Shown here: positions 28,901 through 38,107 of the stretch, one piece after another | How positions within the stretch are numbered: position 1 is the first letter of the stretch | Layout: every line of letters starts with the position of its first letter | NCBI GenBank assembly: GCA_040757575.1 | Contig: JBFLXA010000003.1 | Coordinates: forward strand, 197,713 to 261,712 | Source: PFJX01 sp040757575 | Lineage (GTDB): Bacteria > Pseudomonadota > Gammaproteobacteria > Burkholderiales > Thiobacillaceae | Direction of reading: 5' to 3' | Length of the DNA stretch: 64,000 nucleotides | The notes under the pieces: model-generated | Told to the model about the DNA's origin: nothing | Databases searched by the model: none | What the model saw: the letters and a program-made list of their open reading frames with translations, nothing else | Made by a program: the position numbers and the translations under genes

Positions 28901-29227
28901 GATCGACTCCTGTGAAGTTGAGGTGAGGACATCACGCTTCGTGATGTTGGAGTCAGTATGGACAGAGGAGTCCAACAGGAAGCTGATACGGTGATTACAA
29001 ATGCGTCATGCGGGGAGTCGGTGGCGCTGCATGGCGATGGGGCATGGGTCAGCTGTGCCCCCGCCCCAGAATAAGCATCAGGCCGCCCCACCGTGGGGGC
29101 CAAGTCGCTCTTGGGACGGCCTGGCGAACGACTTGAGAGGGCGGCTTTCAGGCGGTTTTCCAGGGCGTTACACTGGTTTACTCAGGGGCGTCTCCCTCTG
29201 CCCTGGGCATGACGTAGGAGTTACCGC
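28901..29227. other. Divergent intergenic region between ATPase operon and protease gene
   Basis: Apart from the putative operator it holds a short GC-rich hairpin (CCCCAC/GTGGGG near 29085-29098) and a TAGGAG ribosome site before the protease gene at 29228. No gene seen. Confidence 0.5.
28993..29008. promoter_or_regulatory. Putative CopR/CusR-type operator upstream of the ATPase operon
   Basis: Minus-strand reading TGACGCATTTGTAATC closely matches the site at 41453-41469 (TGACATTTTTGTAATC) next to the response regulator gene. Both lie just upstream of metal-responsive operons. Found by eye; it would make the ATPase operon part of the same regulon. Confidence 0.55.
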
Positions 29228-30160
29228 ATGGCATACGGCCTGAACAAACTGCTGCTGCTTGGCCTTTGGTCGTGGACCCTGGCCGCGCTCGCGCAGGCGC
29301 CGGACTGGAACACGCGGGTCTACAAGCTGGTGGCCACCCAGGCGGACGGTACGACGGAACTCGGTTCGGCGGTGCCCTTGGGCGGTGAGCGGCTGGTCAC
29401 GAATTGTCATGTGCTGCGTCAGGCGGTGCGTATCGAGGTGCATGTGGACGGCGCGGTCATGCGCGCTGAAATCGGTCGGCGCGATGCCTATCGCGATATG
29501 TGTTTGGTCACGTTGCCGGGCCTCTCCGCCCCGCCCATGCCGATGATCGAGGTGGGTGAGAGCCGGGTGGGGTTGGATGTGGTCGCAGCGGGCTGGCCGG
29601 GAGGCGAATTGGCCGTGAGCCGTGGTCGCATCATCGGACTGCATCATTGCGAGTGCGATGGCGGCAGGGTAATCCAGACCTCGGCGGCCTTCGACCGGGG
29701 CGCCAGCGGTGGTGGACTGTTCGACGGACGAGGCCGTCTTGTGGGCATCTTGACCTTCAAGGCCAAGGCGGGCGGCAACTTCCATTTCGCCCTGCCGGTG
29801 GGCTGGCTGAGGCATACGGCCATGGGCACGCCGGGGGTACAGCCAGCCGACTCCCCCGCCTTCTGGGAAAAGCCGGGTCGAGAGAGCGGCTATTTTCTGG
29901 CAGCCTGCGACCTTGGCGCGCAGGAAAAGTGGCTCGCCCTGCGGCGCCTGGGCCAGGATTGGATCAAGCAGGAGCCCAGTAACCCCGAAGCCTGGATGGC
30001 ATTGGGACGTGCCGAGCGCGGCATGGGACAGACGGAGCACGCCGTGGTGGCTTTTCAGCGGGCGTTGATGCTGGATTCGACCCACACCGAGGCCGGGTGG
30101 GCGCTGCGGGAGATGGAATTCGACCTGGACCGCGCCATCGGGGAACCCGACGGCCTGTGA
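29228..30160 (+). CDS. Secreted trypsin-like serine protease with TPR tail
   Basis: A 310-residue protein with signal peptide (about 1-23) and a chymotrypsin-fold protease domain. The triad is visible: His in TNCHVL (about 60), Asp in YRDMCLV (about 97), and Ser in DRGASGGGLFD (about 161). From about 230 onward there are TPR-like helices (NPEAWMALGRAERGMGQTEHAVVAFQRAL). Trypsin-TPR fusions are probably periplasmic quality-control enzymes. It is transcribed opposite to the metal operons on both sides. Its presence inside a metal module suggests a response to envelope damage, which is inference. Confidence 0.85.
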   Translation: MAYGLNKLLLLGLWSWTLAALAQAPDWNTRVYKLVATQADGTTELGSAVPLGGERLVTNCHVLRQAVRIEVHVDGAVMRAEIGRRDAYRDMCLVTLPGLSAPPMPMIEVGESRVGLDVVAAGWPGGELAVSRGRIIGLHHCECDGGRVIQTSAAFDRGASGGGLFDGRGRLVGILTFKAKAGGNFHFALPVGWLRHTAMGTPGVQPADSPAFWEKPGRESGYFLAACDLGAQEKWLALRRLGQDWIKQEPSNPEAWMALGRAERGMGQTEHAVVAFQRALMLDSTHTEAGWALREMEFDLDRAIGEPDGL

Positions 30161-30239
30161 ACGCCCCCCCTCCCACAGGGGGCAAGTTACACGGGGCGGC
30201 CCTTCGTTTACTTGAGCGCTACCCAGTTCCGACGACCGG

Positions 30240-30614
30240 TCACTTCAATTGGAAGCGCATGTTTCCGGTGCCCTTGCCCGGTACGGTGACCACCGCCACC
30301 GCCTTGACGCCCTTGCCGGACTTGAACGAGGTGGCCGCGCCCAGGGCGCTGTCGGCGACCTGCTTGAGTTCCAGTTCTTCCTTCTTGCCGCCACCCAGCA
30401 GGGTGAGCTTCCCGCTGCTGCCCTGGGCCGGCAGCATGTCGGCGTGCAGGCTGAGATAGACCTTGGCCTGGCCGTCCTTGATGACCAGTTCGGCTTGGAA
30501 GATCTCGGCATCGGCCACCACACCACCCCAGCGGGGCTTGCCGTGGTCGTCGTGGGCGAATACCGGCTGGGCCAGCAGGGCGGAGAACAGGAGGTGGAGG
30601 ATGGCGTGTTTCAT
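30240..30614 (-). CDS. Small periplasmic protein downstream of RND pump, copy 1
   Basis: A 124-residue secreted protein: signal peptide to FAHDDHG, then a beta-rich domain containing GGVVADAE and GKLTLLGGGKKEE. It is paralogous to the gene at 44838-45221 (HGGVVAEAKD, AKLTLLAGGVKQE), which also follows an RND gene. The His/Asp-rich N-terminus could bind metal. I know such genes beside Czc/Cus pumps but no defined function. Confidence 0.72.
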   Translation of the reverse strand: MKHAILHLLFSALLAQPVFAHDDHGKPRWGGVVADAEIFQAELVIKDGQAKVYLSLHADMLPAQGSSGKLTLLGGGKKEELELKQVADSALGAATSFKSGKGVKAVAVVTVPGKGTGNMRFQLK

Positions 30615-30650
30615 GGAGGATTCCTTTCAGGGGGAAGTGGATCAAGGGGA

Positions 30651-33600
30651 TCAATAAGCCTCGCCGCCATGAGCCATTTCAGCCAGCAGACGGTTGAGCG
30701 GTTTTTCGCCGAACAGCCAGAACATCACCGGGGTGAGCACTGTGTCCAGTAGGGTGGAACTGATGAGGCCGCCGAAGATGACCACGGCCACCGGATGCAG
30801 GATTTCCTTGCCCGGCGCGTCGGCGGCGAGGAGCAGCGGCACCAGGGCGAAAGCGGCTACCAGGGCGGTCATCAGCACCGGGGTCAGGCGCTCCAGGGAG
30901 CCGCGCACGATCATGGCGCGGCCGAAGGTTTCATTTTCGAAAGCGCACAGGTTGATGTAGTGGCTGATTTTCAAGATACCGTTGCGGGTGGCGATGCCGG
31001 TCAGGGTGATGAAGCCCACCAGGGCTGCCACCGACAGCGGCTGGCCGGACAGCCAGAGGGCGACGACGCTGCCCACCAGCGCCAGCGGGATGTTGCCCAT
31101 GATGATGGCGGCCAGCACCGCCGAACGGTAGCGGCTGTAGAGCACCAGGAAGATCATGGCCAGCGACACCAGGGCCAGCAGGGCAATCAGGCGGGCGGCG
31201 GCCTCCTGGGCCTGGAACTGGCCTTCCAGGGCGGTGAAATAGCCTTCCGGCAAGGGCCGGGCGGCGAGTTCCGCGCGGATGTCGGCGATCACCTTGGTCA
31301 TGTCGCGGCCGTCGGTGTTGGCGGAGACGACGATGCGGCGGCGCGAATTTTCGCGGCTGACCTGATTCGGGCCGTCGCTCTCCTCGACGCGCGCTAGTTG
31401 CGCCAGGGGCACGCTGCCGCCGGGCGTCTCGATCAGCAGGCCCTTGAGCGCCTCGGGACCGCGGCTGCCCTCGGGCAGGCGCACGATGAGATCGAAGCGG
31501 CGGTTGCCCTCGATGACCTGGGTGATGCGCTCGCCCTCGATCATCTGTTCCAGTGCCCGCAGCAGGGCGCCCGGCGCCACGCCCAGGCGCGCCGCCTGTT
31601 CATAATCCACGTGGATCTTGACCTGGGGGATGAGCACCTGTTTTTCGACCTGCAGGTCGGTCACGCCGGGAATTTTCGCCAGCCGCATCCGCAGGTCTTC
31701 CGCCAGGCCGCGCAGGGTGTCCAGGTCGTCGCCATAGACCTTGAGGGCGATCTGGGCGCGTACCCCGGAGAGCAGGTGGTCGAGGCGGTGGGAAATGGGC
31801 TGGCCGACGTTGCTCGTCGCCGGCAGCACGGCCAGGCGGGTGCGGATGTCGCCGATGATTTCATCCCGGCTGCGCTCGGAGGCCTTCAGGTCGACGTCGA
31901 TCTCGCTGTAATGCACCCCCTCGGCGTGCTCGTCCAGCTCGGCCCGGCCAGTGCGGCGGCCGACCTGGGTCACCTCCGGCACCTCCCCGATGAGCCGTTC
32001 GGCCTGGACGCCGATGCGGTTGGACTCGGCGAGCGAAGTGCCGGGGTTGAGTAGCACGTTCACGGTCAGGGTGCCCTCGTTGAAGGGGGGCAGAAAGGAT
32101 CGCGGAAACTGGCTGATGGCCGCCACCGCTGCCAGTACCAGCAGCATGGCGGCGGCCAGCAGGGTGCGGGCATGGCCGAATGACCAGTGCAACAGGCGTG
32201 TATCCCAGGCCTTCAGCCTGGACACCAGCGGGCTGTCGCCGTGGCCAAGCTGTTTCATTTTTGGCAGCAGGTAATAGGCCAGCACCGGCGTCACCGTCAC
32301 CGAGACGAACATGCTGGCCAGGATGGAGACGATGTAGGCCACGCCCAAAGGCGTGAACAAACGCCCCTCGATGCCGGGCAGGGCGAACAGCGGCACAAAT
32401 ACCAGAACGATGATGAAGGTGGCGTAGACGATGGCCGAACGAACCTCCAGCGTGGCCTTGGCAATGACCTCGGCCACCGGCCTGGGCATGGCCTGGGCGG
32501 CGTTTTCCTTCAGGCGGCGCAGCACGTTCTCCACCCCCACCACGGCATCGTCCACCAGTTCTCCGATGGCGATGGCCAGTCCGCCCAGGGTCATGGTGTT
32601 GATGGTCAGGCCGAAGTACTTGAACACCAGCGCCGTCACCAGCAGGGAGACCGGGATGGCGGTCAGGGAGATGAGGGTGGTGCGGGCATTGAGCAGGAAC
32701 AGGAACAGGATGACCGCCACCATGATGGCGCCGTCCCGCAGGGCTTCCTCCACGTTGGTCACCGAGTGCTCGATGAAGTCCGCCTGCTTGAACAGGAAGC
32801 GCGGTGCCTCGACACCCGTCGGCAGGGATTTGGCCAGGTCGGCCAGGGCCTTTTCCACCTCGCGGGTCAGGGCCACGCTGTCGGCTGAAGGCTGTTTCTG
32901 CACCGACAGGATCACCGCCGGCTTGCCGTCGTAGCCAGCGTCGCCGCGCTTGATGGCCGGGGCCAGTTTGACCTGGGCAACCTGGGAGAGCGGAATGGGT
33001 TGACCGTTCTTCACCGCCACCACCAGGTTTTGCAGGTCCTCGATACGGCTGGTGCGGCCCAGGCCGCGGATGAGGTATTCGCGGCCCTGGGCCTCCAGGA
33101 AGCCGCCGCTGGTGTTGGCGCCGAAATCGGCCAGCGCCGCTTCCAACCGCTCGCGCTCGATGCCCAGCGCCTGCAATTGCGCCGGATCAATCTCCACCCG
33201 GTATTGCCGCACCTCGCCGCCGATGGGGATGACCTGGGCCACACCGGGAATGGTCAACAGTCGCGGGCGCATCACCCAGTCGGCGTACTCGCGCACCTGC
33301 ATCGGACTCACTTTGTCCGGGTCGGCGGGCAGGGCGATCAGCAAAATCTCGCCCATGATGGAGGAGATGGGGCCGAGCTGCGGCGCGATGCCCTCGGGCA
33401 ATTGCTCGCGCACCAGGTTCAGTCGTTCGCTGATCTGCTGGCGATTGCGGTAGATGTCCGAGCCCCACTCGAATTCCACATAGACGATGGACAGGCCGAT
33501 GCCGGACACGGAGCGCACTCGGGTCACGCCGGGCATGCCGTTCATGGCGGATTCCACCGGGAAGGTGACCAGCTGCTCCACCTCCTCCGGGGCCATGCCC

Positions 33601-33761
33601 CCGGCCTCGGTCATCAGGGTCACAGTGGGCTTGTTGAGGTCGGGGAAGACGTCCACCGGCATCTGCTTCAGGGTCACCGCGCCATAGATGATGAGCAGCA
33701 GTGCCACGCCGAGGACGATGAGACGTTGCCGGAGACTGGATTGGATGATGTGTTCGAACAT
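30651..33761 (-). CDS. cusA: Heavy-metal RND efflux pump, copy 1
   Basis: A 1036-residue HME-RND proton/metal antiporter with two large periplasmic loops and twelve predicted membrane helices. The proton-relay helix reads AIGELVDDAVVGVEN (Asp404-Asp405), not the form I know from E. coli CusA. By eye, the positions of the CusA methionine triad are not Met here (GVHYSEID and RLDHLLSG at the expected places), so the metal is uncertain despite the copper-rich neighbourhood. The start at 33761 was chosen for its match with other family N-termini. It is paralogous to 45262-48381. The name follows context only. Confidence 0.88.
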   Translation of the reverse strand: MFEHIIQSSLRQRLIVLGVALLLIIYGAVTLKQMPVDVFPDLNKPTVTLMTEAGGMAPEEVEQLVTFPVESAMNGMPGVTRVRSVSGIGLSIVYVEFEWGSDIYRNRQQISERLNLVREQLPEGIAPQLGPISSIMGEILLIALPADPDKVSPMQVREYADWVMRPRLLTIPGVAQVIPIGGEVRQYRVEIDPAQLQALGIERERLEAALADFGANTSGGFLEAQGREYLIRGLGRTSRIEDLQNLVVAVKNGQPIPLSQVAQVKLAPAIKRGDAGYDGKPAVILSVQKQPSADSVALTREVEKALADLAKSLPTGVEAPRFLFKQADFIEHSVTNVEEALRDGAIMVAVILFLFLLNARTTLISLTAIPVSLLVTALVFKYFGLTINTMTLGGLAIAIGELVDDAVVGVENVLRRLKENAAQAMPRPVAEVIAKATLEVRSAIVYATFIIVLVFVPLFALPGIEGRLFTPLGVAYIVSILASMFVSVTVTPVLAYYLLPKMKQLGHGDSPLVSRLKAWDTRLLHWSFGHARTLLAAAMLLVLAAVAAISQFPRSFLPPFNEGTLTVNVLLNPGTSLAESNRIGVQAERLIGEVPEVTQVGRRTGRAELDEHAEGVHYSEIDVDLKASERSRDEIIGDIRTRLAVLPATSNVGQPISHRLDHLLSGVRAQIALKVYGDDLDTLRGLAEDLRMRLAKIPGVTDLQVEKQVLIPQVKIHVDYEQAARLGVAPGALLRALEQMIEGERITQVIEGNRRFDLIVRLPEGSRGPEALKGLLIETPGGSVPLAQLARVEESDGPNQVSRENSRRRIVVSANTDGRDMTKVIADIRAELAARPLPEGYFTALEGQFQAQEAAARLIALLALVSLAMIFLVLYSRYRSAVLAAIIMGNIPLALVGSVVALWLSGQPLSVAALVGFITLTGIATRNGILKISHYINLCAFENETFGRAMIVRGSLERLTPVLMTALVAAFALVPLLLAADAPGKEILHPVAVVIFGGLISSTLLDTVLTPVMFWLFGEKPLNRLLAEMAHGGEAY

Positions 33762-33781
33762 GATGGAGTCAGAGCCGGAAA

Positions 33782-34942
33782 TCAACGCACCTGGGACAAC
33801 AGGCTGGCCCCCTCGGTGACCACCCGGTCACCGTTCTTGAGACCGTTCACCACGGCCACCGTCGCCGCGTCATGGGACTCCACCGTCACCCGGCGGGAGA
33901 GGAAGCGCTCCGCGCCGTCGCGCACCCACACCGCCGCCTCTCCGGCGCCGGTCTTGACCAGGGCGCCACGGAGCAGGAGCGCGCCGGTGTGCTGACGGCG
34001 TGTGCCGGCGATCACCTTGAGAGGCTGGCCCACCGCCACCGGCGCGTCTTTCGTCTTGATGCGGAACAGCAACGGTAGAGCCTGTTCGCGCAATTGCCTG
34101 CCGGCGCCAATGAATTGCAGATCCAACACGCTTCCGCCGGGCAGGGGCGCGGTGGCCCCGGCAATGTCCGCCGCCTGAGCCGGGTCGTAGGCCAGGGCCT
34201 CCACCGCCAGGCGCGCCGGGTCCACCACCTCGAACAGGATGGCCCCGGCCTCCACCACCTGGCCGGCCACCACATGGGTCGCGGCGATTACGCCGGAAAC
34301 CGGAGCGACCAGCGCTTCCGCCGTGCCGACGCTGGCGCCGATGGCGGCGCGACGCTGTTTCAGCGCTTCCCGTTCGATACGGGCGGCCTCGATCTCCTTT
34401 TGCGGCACGGCCCCTTCCAGTTGTTCGAGACGGGCCAGGCGCTTTTCGGCGATGGCTTCCTGGGCCGCCAGCTCGGCAGCGAGCGCGCGCTGGTTGCCGC
34501 GCTCGATGCTGTTGGCGGTGGGGCGCAGTCGCGCCAGTACCTGCCCCCTGGCAACCCACTGTCCCAGCGTGGGCAAGGGCCCCTCGACGCGGCCTGGCTG
34601 ATCGGCCTGGACCCGGCCGCCGGCATTGGGGTCGGCGATGACCTTGCCGTTGAATTCCGCCGTCGCGGCCATGGTGGTGATCTCGGCGATGCGGTGGCGC
34701 AGGCCGATCTGGCGCTGCACCGCCTTGGGCACGAACAGGCTGCCGTCCGGTAGACGCCTGGCCGCGACCGAATCCGTGATAACGGCGGGTTTGGTCATCG
34801 TCGGGGGCGCCACGGAGGTCGATTTCGCATCCTGGCTATGGTCTTCGTCGCCATGGGCGCGGGCATGACCGGAATAAACCGCCACAAAGGTAAGCGCGGC
34901 CAAAACGATGTGGGGCACGGGCATCCGAAGCATTTGAATCAT
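33782..34942 (-). CDS. cusB: RND periplasmic adaptor, copy 1
   Basis: A 386-residue membrane fusion protein linking the RND pump to its outer-membrane channel. It has an N-terminal signal segment followed by a His/Asp tract (HGDEDHS), a lipoyl/barrel region (NAGGRVQA...GRVEGPLPTLGQWVARGQ), an alpha-helical hairpin (about 150-230), the second lipoyl half (LVAPVSGVIAATHVVAGQVV), and a C-terminal barrel. ATG 34942 overlaps the preceding stop (ATGA) and follows GGGAG. The longer frame to 35035 has no support. Confidence 0.9.
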   Translation of the reverse strand: MIQMLRMPVPHIVLAALTFVAVYSGHARAHGDEDHSQDAKSTSVAPPTMTKPAVITDSVAARRLPDGSLFVPKAVQRQIGLRHRIAEITTMAATAEFNGKVIADPNAGGRVQADQPGRVEGPLPTLGQWVARGQVLARLRPTANSIERGNQRALAAELAAQEAIAEKRLARLEQLEGAVPQKEIEAARIEREALKQRRAAIGASVGTAEALVAPVSGVIAATHVVAGQVVEAGAILFEVVDPARLAVEALAYDPAQAADIAGATAPLPGGSVLDLQFIGAGRQLREQALPLLFRIKTKDAPVAVGQPLKVIAGTRRQHTGALLLRGALVKTGAGEAAVWVRDGAERFLSRRVTVESHDAATVAVVNGLKNGDRVVTEGASLLSQVR

Positions 34943-35469
34943 TGGGGGACTCCCTTCATGGCCTTGCGGCGGCGGGCGAGCACGAACCCCACGGCCACGA
35001 GCAACACGCTCGCCGCCCCGCCCCACACGGCCCATTCATCCCAGGAATGCACGTGTTCAACGGTGACCTCCGGCTCGGTGAGATCGAGACTGGCGGCGAG
35101 CAGATCGGCGGTGTCGCCGGCCTGGACGGAAAGGGTCAGCGGGTACTTGGCGGGCTTGGCGAAGGCGTCGCCCGGCAAGGCGTACAGCCCCGGCTCGGTC
35201 TCCTTGGCCACGGCCTTATATGTGCCGCTTTCCAGCTCGATCACGGCGCCGGTGACCGGGGCGTTATCGGCGTAACGGTCCAGATAGAGCAGTATCCGGC
35301 CGCCCGTCTTCAAGACGGTCAGCTCAAAGTCTTCGCTCTGCGCCACGGCGCGCGGCGCGATATCGGCGGGCGCAGCAGGTGCGGCATCGTGGCTGTGGTC
35401 TTCACCACCGTGGGGCCAGGCCATGGCGGGCAGGATGACCATGGCAAGCAAGGCAAATAGGCGTTTCAA
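34939..35469 (-). CDS. TM-anchored periplasmic protein of the RND operon, copy 1
   Basis: A 176-residue protein: signal peptide, His-rich start (HGGEDHSHD), a beta-sandwich-like middle, and a C-terminal membrane helix (about 147-165) with a basic tail. It is paralogous to the gene at 49489-50025 in the same operon position between adaptor and OMF. The coupling (overlaps of 4 bases on both sides) suggests it is a fixed part of this type of pump. I know no named function. Confidence 0.75.
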   Translation of the reverse strand: MKRLFALLAMVILPAMAWPHGGEDHSHDAAPAAPADIAPRAVAQSEDFELTVLKTGGRILLYLDRYADNAPVTGAVIELESGTYKAVAKETEPGLYALPGDAFAKPAKYPLTLSVQAGDTADLLAASLDLTEPEVTVEHVHSWDEWAVWGGAASVLLVAVGFVLARRRKAMKGVPQ

Positions 35470-36692
35470 GGCAGCACTCCCAGAATTTGGTTGAAACGGG
35501 AAACGGCCGCGCCAAAGGCGACCCGACGCGCGCCCAGCAGGGCGTCGGCCTCCAATGCGGCGGCGCGGATGCGCAACAGGGTGGTGACGTCCGACTCGCC
35601 CAGGGCGAAGGACTTCTCCGCCAGGCGCAGGCTGTCGGCTGCGAGCCGTTGGCGTTCGTTCGCCATGAGGTGCTGGCGCTCTGCGCTGTCGAGATCAAGA
35701 TGGGCCTTTTGCACGTCAAGGTCCAGCTGCTGCCGGGCCAGCGCCAGCTCGGCATCGGCCTCGGCCAGCTCCGCGCGTGCGGCGGCGTGATCGGCACGCA
35801 CCTGCGGCCCGGAGGAGAACGGCAGCCTAAACTGCACACCGAGGGCATTGCCATAGGGTTCGGCGGCATCGCCCCGCTCGCGCACCAGGCGCAAAGCCAG
35901 TTCCGGTGCTTCGCGCCGGGTGGCCTCGGCAACCTTGAGCCTGGCCTGCGTCGAGCGCACGGCGGCGTCCAACGCCGCAAGGCGCGGGTGATCCGTCACC
36001 GGTTCGTGGCGGGTGTTTCTGGATGGAGACGGCCTTTCTTCCCCGAACGCAGCGGGGGCAACCATGCCGGTGAGCTTGAGCCAGACCTGTTCCGCCGCCT
36101 TGAGGGTGAGTTCCGCCTGGCCCGTTTCAGCTTCCGCCGCAAGGCGCTCGCCTTGGGCCAGGTTGGCATCGATGCGGGAAAGATCGCCGGCCCGAAACCG
36201 GCGCAGCACGTCCGCTTCCAGCGTACGGGCGGTGGTCAGGCGGCGTCCGGCCAGGTCGAGGGCATTGCGCGCGGCGGCCAGGTTCCACCAGGCCTCCCGC
36301 ACCTCGCCCGCGACTTCCAGACGCAGGGCGGCCCGGCGCGCGGCGACCCTGGCCACGGCTGCGGCGGCCTCATCCCGGCGCGCTGTCTTCTGGGTGGGTA
36401 GCCAAAGCGGCGCGGACAGTTCGACCTCCCACTCACGCCGGCCCCGGTTGCCGGTCAGGCCGTCATTAACATGCCCCAGGGTGAGGCTGGTCGGCCCCGG
36501 TGTCAGGCCGGCCGCCACCTCGCCACGGGCTTCGGCCTCCGCCGCGCGAGCGTCGAGGGATCGCGCCTGGGGGAAGCGTAGCCAGGCTTGTTCCAGCGCG
36601 GCGGCCAGGGTGTCCGCATGCGCGGACAAGGCGGGCGCCAGGGAAAAAAGCAGGCCGGCAAGGAGCCAGCCAGCCGGCCTGCGCACCGTCAT
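35466..36692 (-). CDS. cusC: TolC-family outer-membrane channel of RND pump, copy 1
   Basis: A 408-residue outer-membrane factor with signal peptide and two long, alanine-rich, coiled-coil halves (OEP repeats), such as AWWNLAAARNALDLAGRRL and the RADHAAARAELAEADAELALARQQLD region. It forms the exit duct for the pump. It overlaps neighbours on both sides by 4 bases. No lipobox is seen. Confidence 0.87.
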   Translation of the reverse strand: MTVRRPAGWLLAGLLFSLAPALSAHADTLAAALEQAWLRFPQARSLDARAAEAEARGEVAAGLTPGPTSLTLGHVNDGLTGNRGRREWEVELSAPLWLPTQKTARRDEAAAAVARVAARRAALRLEVAGEVREAWWNLAAARNALDLAGRRLTTARTLEADVLRRFRAGDLSRIDANLAQGERLAAEAETGQAELTLKAAEQVWLKLTGMVAPAAFGEERPSPSRNTRHEPVTDHPRLAALDAAVRSTQARLKVAEATRREAPELALRLVRERGDAAEPYGNALGVQFRLPFSSGPQVRADHAAARAELAEADAELALARQQLDLDVQKAHLDLDSAERQHLMANERQRLAADSLRLAEKSFALGESDVTTLLRIRAAALEADALLGARRVAFGAAVSRFNQILGVLP

Positions 36693-37189
36693 TTCGCTTT
36701 GCCCATCTGCTGCATCATCATCTGCATCATGTCCATGCGCTTTTCCATCATCTCCATGCGCTTGGCCATCATGTCATCGGCGCCGGCGGCGCTTTGGCCC
36801 ATCATGCCGCCACCCATCATGCCCATGCCGCCCGGGCCACCCATCATGCCCATGCCGGACCCCATCATGCCGCCCTTGCCACCGGACATCATCGGACACG
36901 AGCCATCCTGCATCATGGCTTCCATGTCCTTCATCTGGGCTTCCATGAGTTGTTTGCGCTTCTCGGGATCCTTGCTCGCACGAATCTCCATCATGCGCGC
37001 CCGCATCGCCTGCATTTTGTCTTGCGTGGCGGCGGGGGCCGCTTGAGCCGGGATGGGTGCGGCGGCTGTTTGTCCGGGGTGGTGGCCACTGTGTTCGTCC
37101 TTGGTCGCGTCGGCGGCCATCAGGGGGACGGGCATGGCCAGCGCGGCGGCCAGGGCGAGCATCAGGGTATTGCGTTGCATCGATTTCAT
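36689..37189 (-). CDS. Methionine-rich periplasmic protein
   Basis: A 166-residue secreted protein; by my count 38 residues are Met. After the signal peptide (ending PLMAA) comes a His-containing stretch (HSGHHPG), then Met-rich helices (KMQAMRARMMEIRA) and a glycine-methionine tract with repeated GMM and MMGG units. This composition fits a Cu(I)/Ag(I) sponge or delivery protein, as in CopB/CopG-like proteins. ATG 37189 is preceded by GGAG. The 5' end of a related gene survives as a fragment at 51783-51887. Confidence 0.8.
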   Translation of the reverse strand: MKSMQRNTLMLALAAALAMPVPLMAADATKDEHSGHHPGQTAAAPIPAQAAPAATQDKMQAMRARMMEIRASKDPEKRKQLMEAQMKDMEAMMQDGSCPMMSGGKGGMMGSGMGMMGGPGGMGMMGGGMMGQSAAGADDMMAKRMEMMEKRMDMMQMMMQQMGKAK

Positions 37190-37232
37190 GAAAATCTCCT
37201 GTGGGTGGAAAAAACTGTTCCTTGAGACCGCA

Positions 37233-37574
37233 TCAACGGCCAAGTTGCAGGGCGGTGACCGTCAACGCGCCGTCCTGGCGCTCGGCCACGAAGCGGATGC
37301 GGTCGCCGGGTTTGATCTGGCTGAGCCAGATGGGATCCTTGACCCGGAACACCATGGTCATGGCGGGCATATCCAGGTTGGCCAGGGGACCATGACTGAT
37401 GGTGACCTTGCCGACATCGGCGTTGATCTTCTTTATGGTGCCGTCGGCCCAGGCGGTGTCCATGGCTTGTCCGGCGGGCATGGTGTGGCCATTGTGGTCG
37501 TGGTCGGCAGCCAGTGCCTGAAATTGGGGTGCCAGGAAAAGGCCCGCGATGAGGGTGAGTGTGGTGGATTTCAT
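37233..37574 (-). CDS. cusF: Periplasmic copper chaperone CusF
   Basis: A 113-residue protein: signal peptide (ending ALAA), short His-rich start (DHDHNGH), then the CusF barrel. Expected ligands are visible: His in VTISHGPL and the MPAMTM pair, equivalent to His36, Met47 and Met49 of E. coli CusF; the Trp44 position reads differently (NLDMPAMTM). It would hand Cu(I) to an efflux pump. It lies between the Met-rich gene and the DUF411 gene. Confidence 0.9.
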   Translation of the reverse strand: MKSTTLTLIAGLFLAPQFQALAADHDHNGHTMPAGQAMDTAWADGTIKKINADVGKVTISHGPLANLDMPAMTMVFRVKDPIWLSQIKPGDRIRFVAERQDGALTVTALQLGR

Positions 37575-37591
37575 GCCATTCTCCTTTCAGT

Positions 37592-38026
37592 TCAATAACG
37601 GGCGTAGGTTTGGGTGCCGCCATCCCGCTTCACCAGCAGGACGTCGTAGGCATCCTTGCGGTTACCCTGTTCCATACCGGGCGAGCCGATGGGCATGGCT
37701 GGGACCACCAGGCCGCGGGCGCGTGGCTTTTCCTTGAGCAAGCGCCGGATTTCCTTTGCCGGCACGTGGCCTTCCACCAGATAGCCGTTCACCTCGGCGG
37801 TATGGCAGGAACCGTGGCCGGGGGGCACGCCCAGGCGGTACTTGTGGCTCACCACGTCGTCGGTGTCATGGGCGCGCACGGTAAAGCCATTGGCCTTGAG
37901 ATGGTCGATCCACTTGTTGCAGCAACCGCAAGTCGGGCTCTTGTAGACATCGATCACGGGCGAGGCCGCCCAAGCGGGCTGGATCAGGACGAAAAGCAGC
38001 AGGGTATGGAGGATGGGGGGTTTCAC
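37592..38026 (-). CDS. DUF411 copper-related protein
   Basis: A 144-residue secreted protein of the DUF411 family. After the signal peptide comes YKSPTCGCCNKWIDHL, a CxCC-type motif in a thioredoxin-like fold, with GSCHTAEVNGYLVEGHVP later on, both diagnostic. Members are found almost always in copper resistance clusters and are thought to bind copper. A putative operator lies about 70 bases upstream (38094-38107), so it may head its own transcript. Confidence 0.88.
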   Translation of the reverse strand: MKPPILHTLLLFVLIQPAWAASPVIDVYKSPTCGCCNKWIDHLKANGFTVRAHDTDDVVSHKYRLGVPPGHGSCHTAEVNGYLVEGHVPAKEIRRLLKEKPRARGLVVPAMPIGSPGMEQGNRKDAYDVLLVKRDGGTQTYARY

Positions 38027-38093
38027 ATTGCACTCCTTGTCGAAGACGATTCCAGTATCCGGTTTTCATCCGCACGCCAAGCTGACGCGCGGA

Positions 38094-38107
38094 TGACATT
38101 TCCGTCA
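38094..38107. promoter_or_regulatory. Putative CopR/CusR-type operator
   Basis: TGACATTTCCGTCA is a near-palindrome sharing TGACATTT with the site at 41453-41469. It overlaps the end of the cupredoxin gene and lies upstream of the DUF411 gene. Weaker match than the other two sites. Confidence 0.4.
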
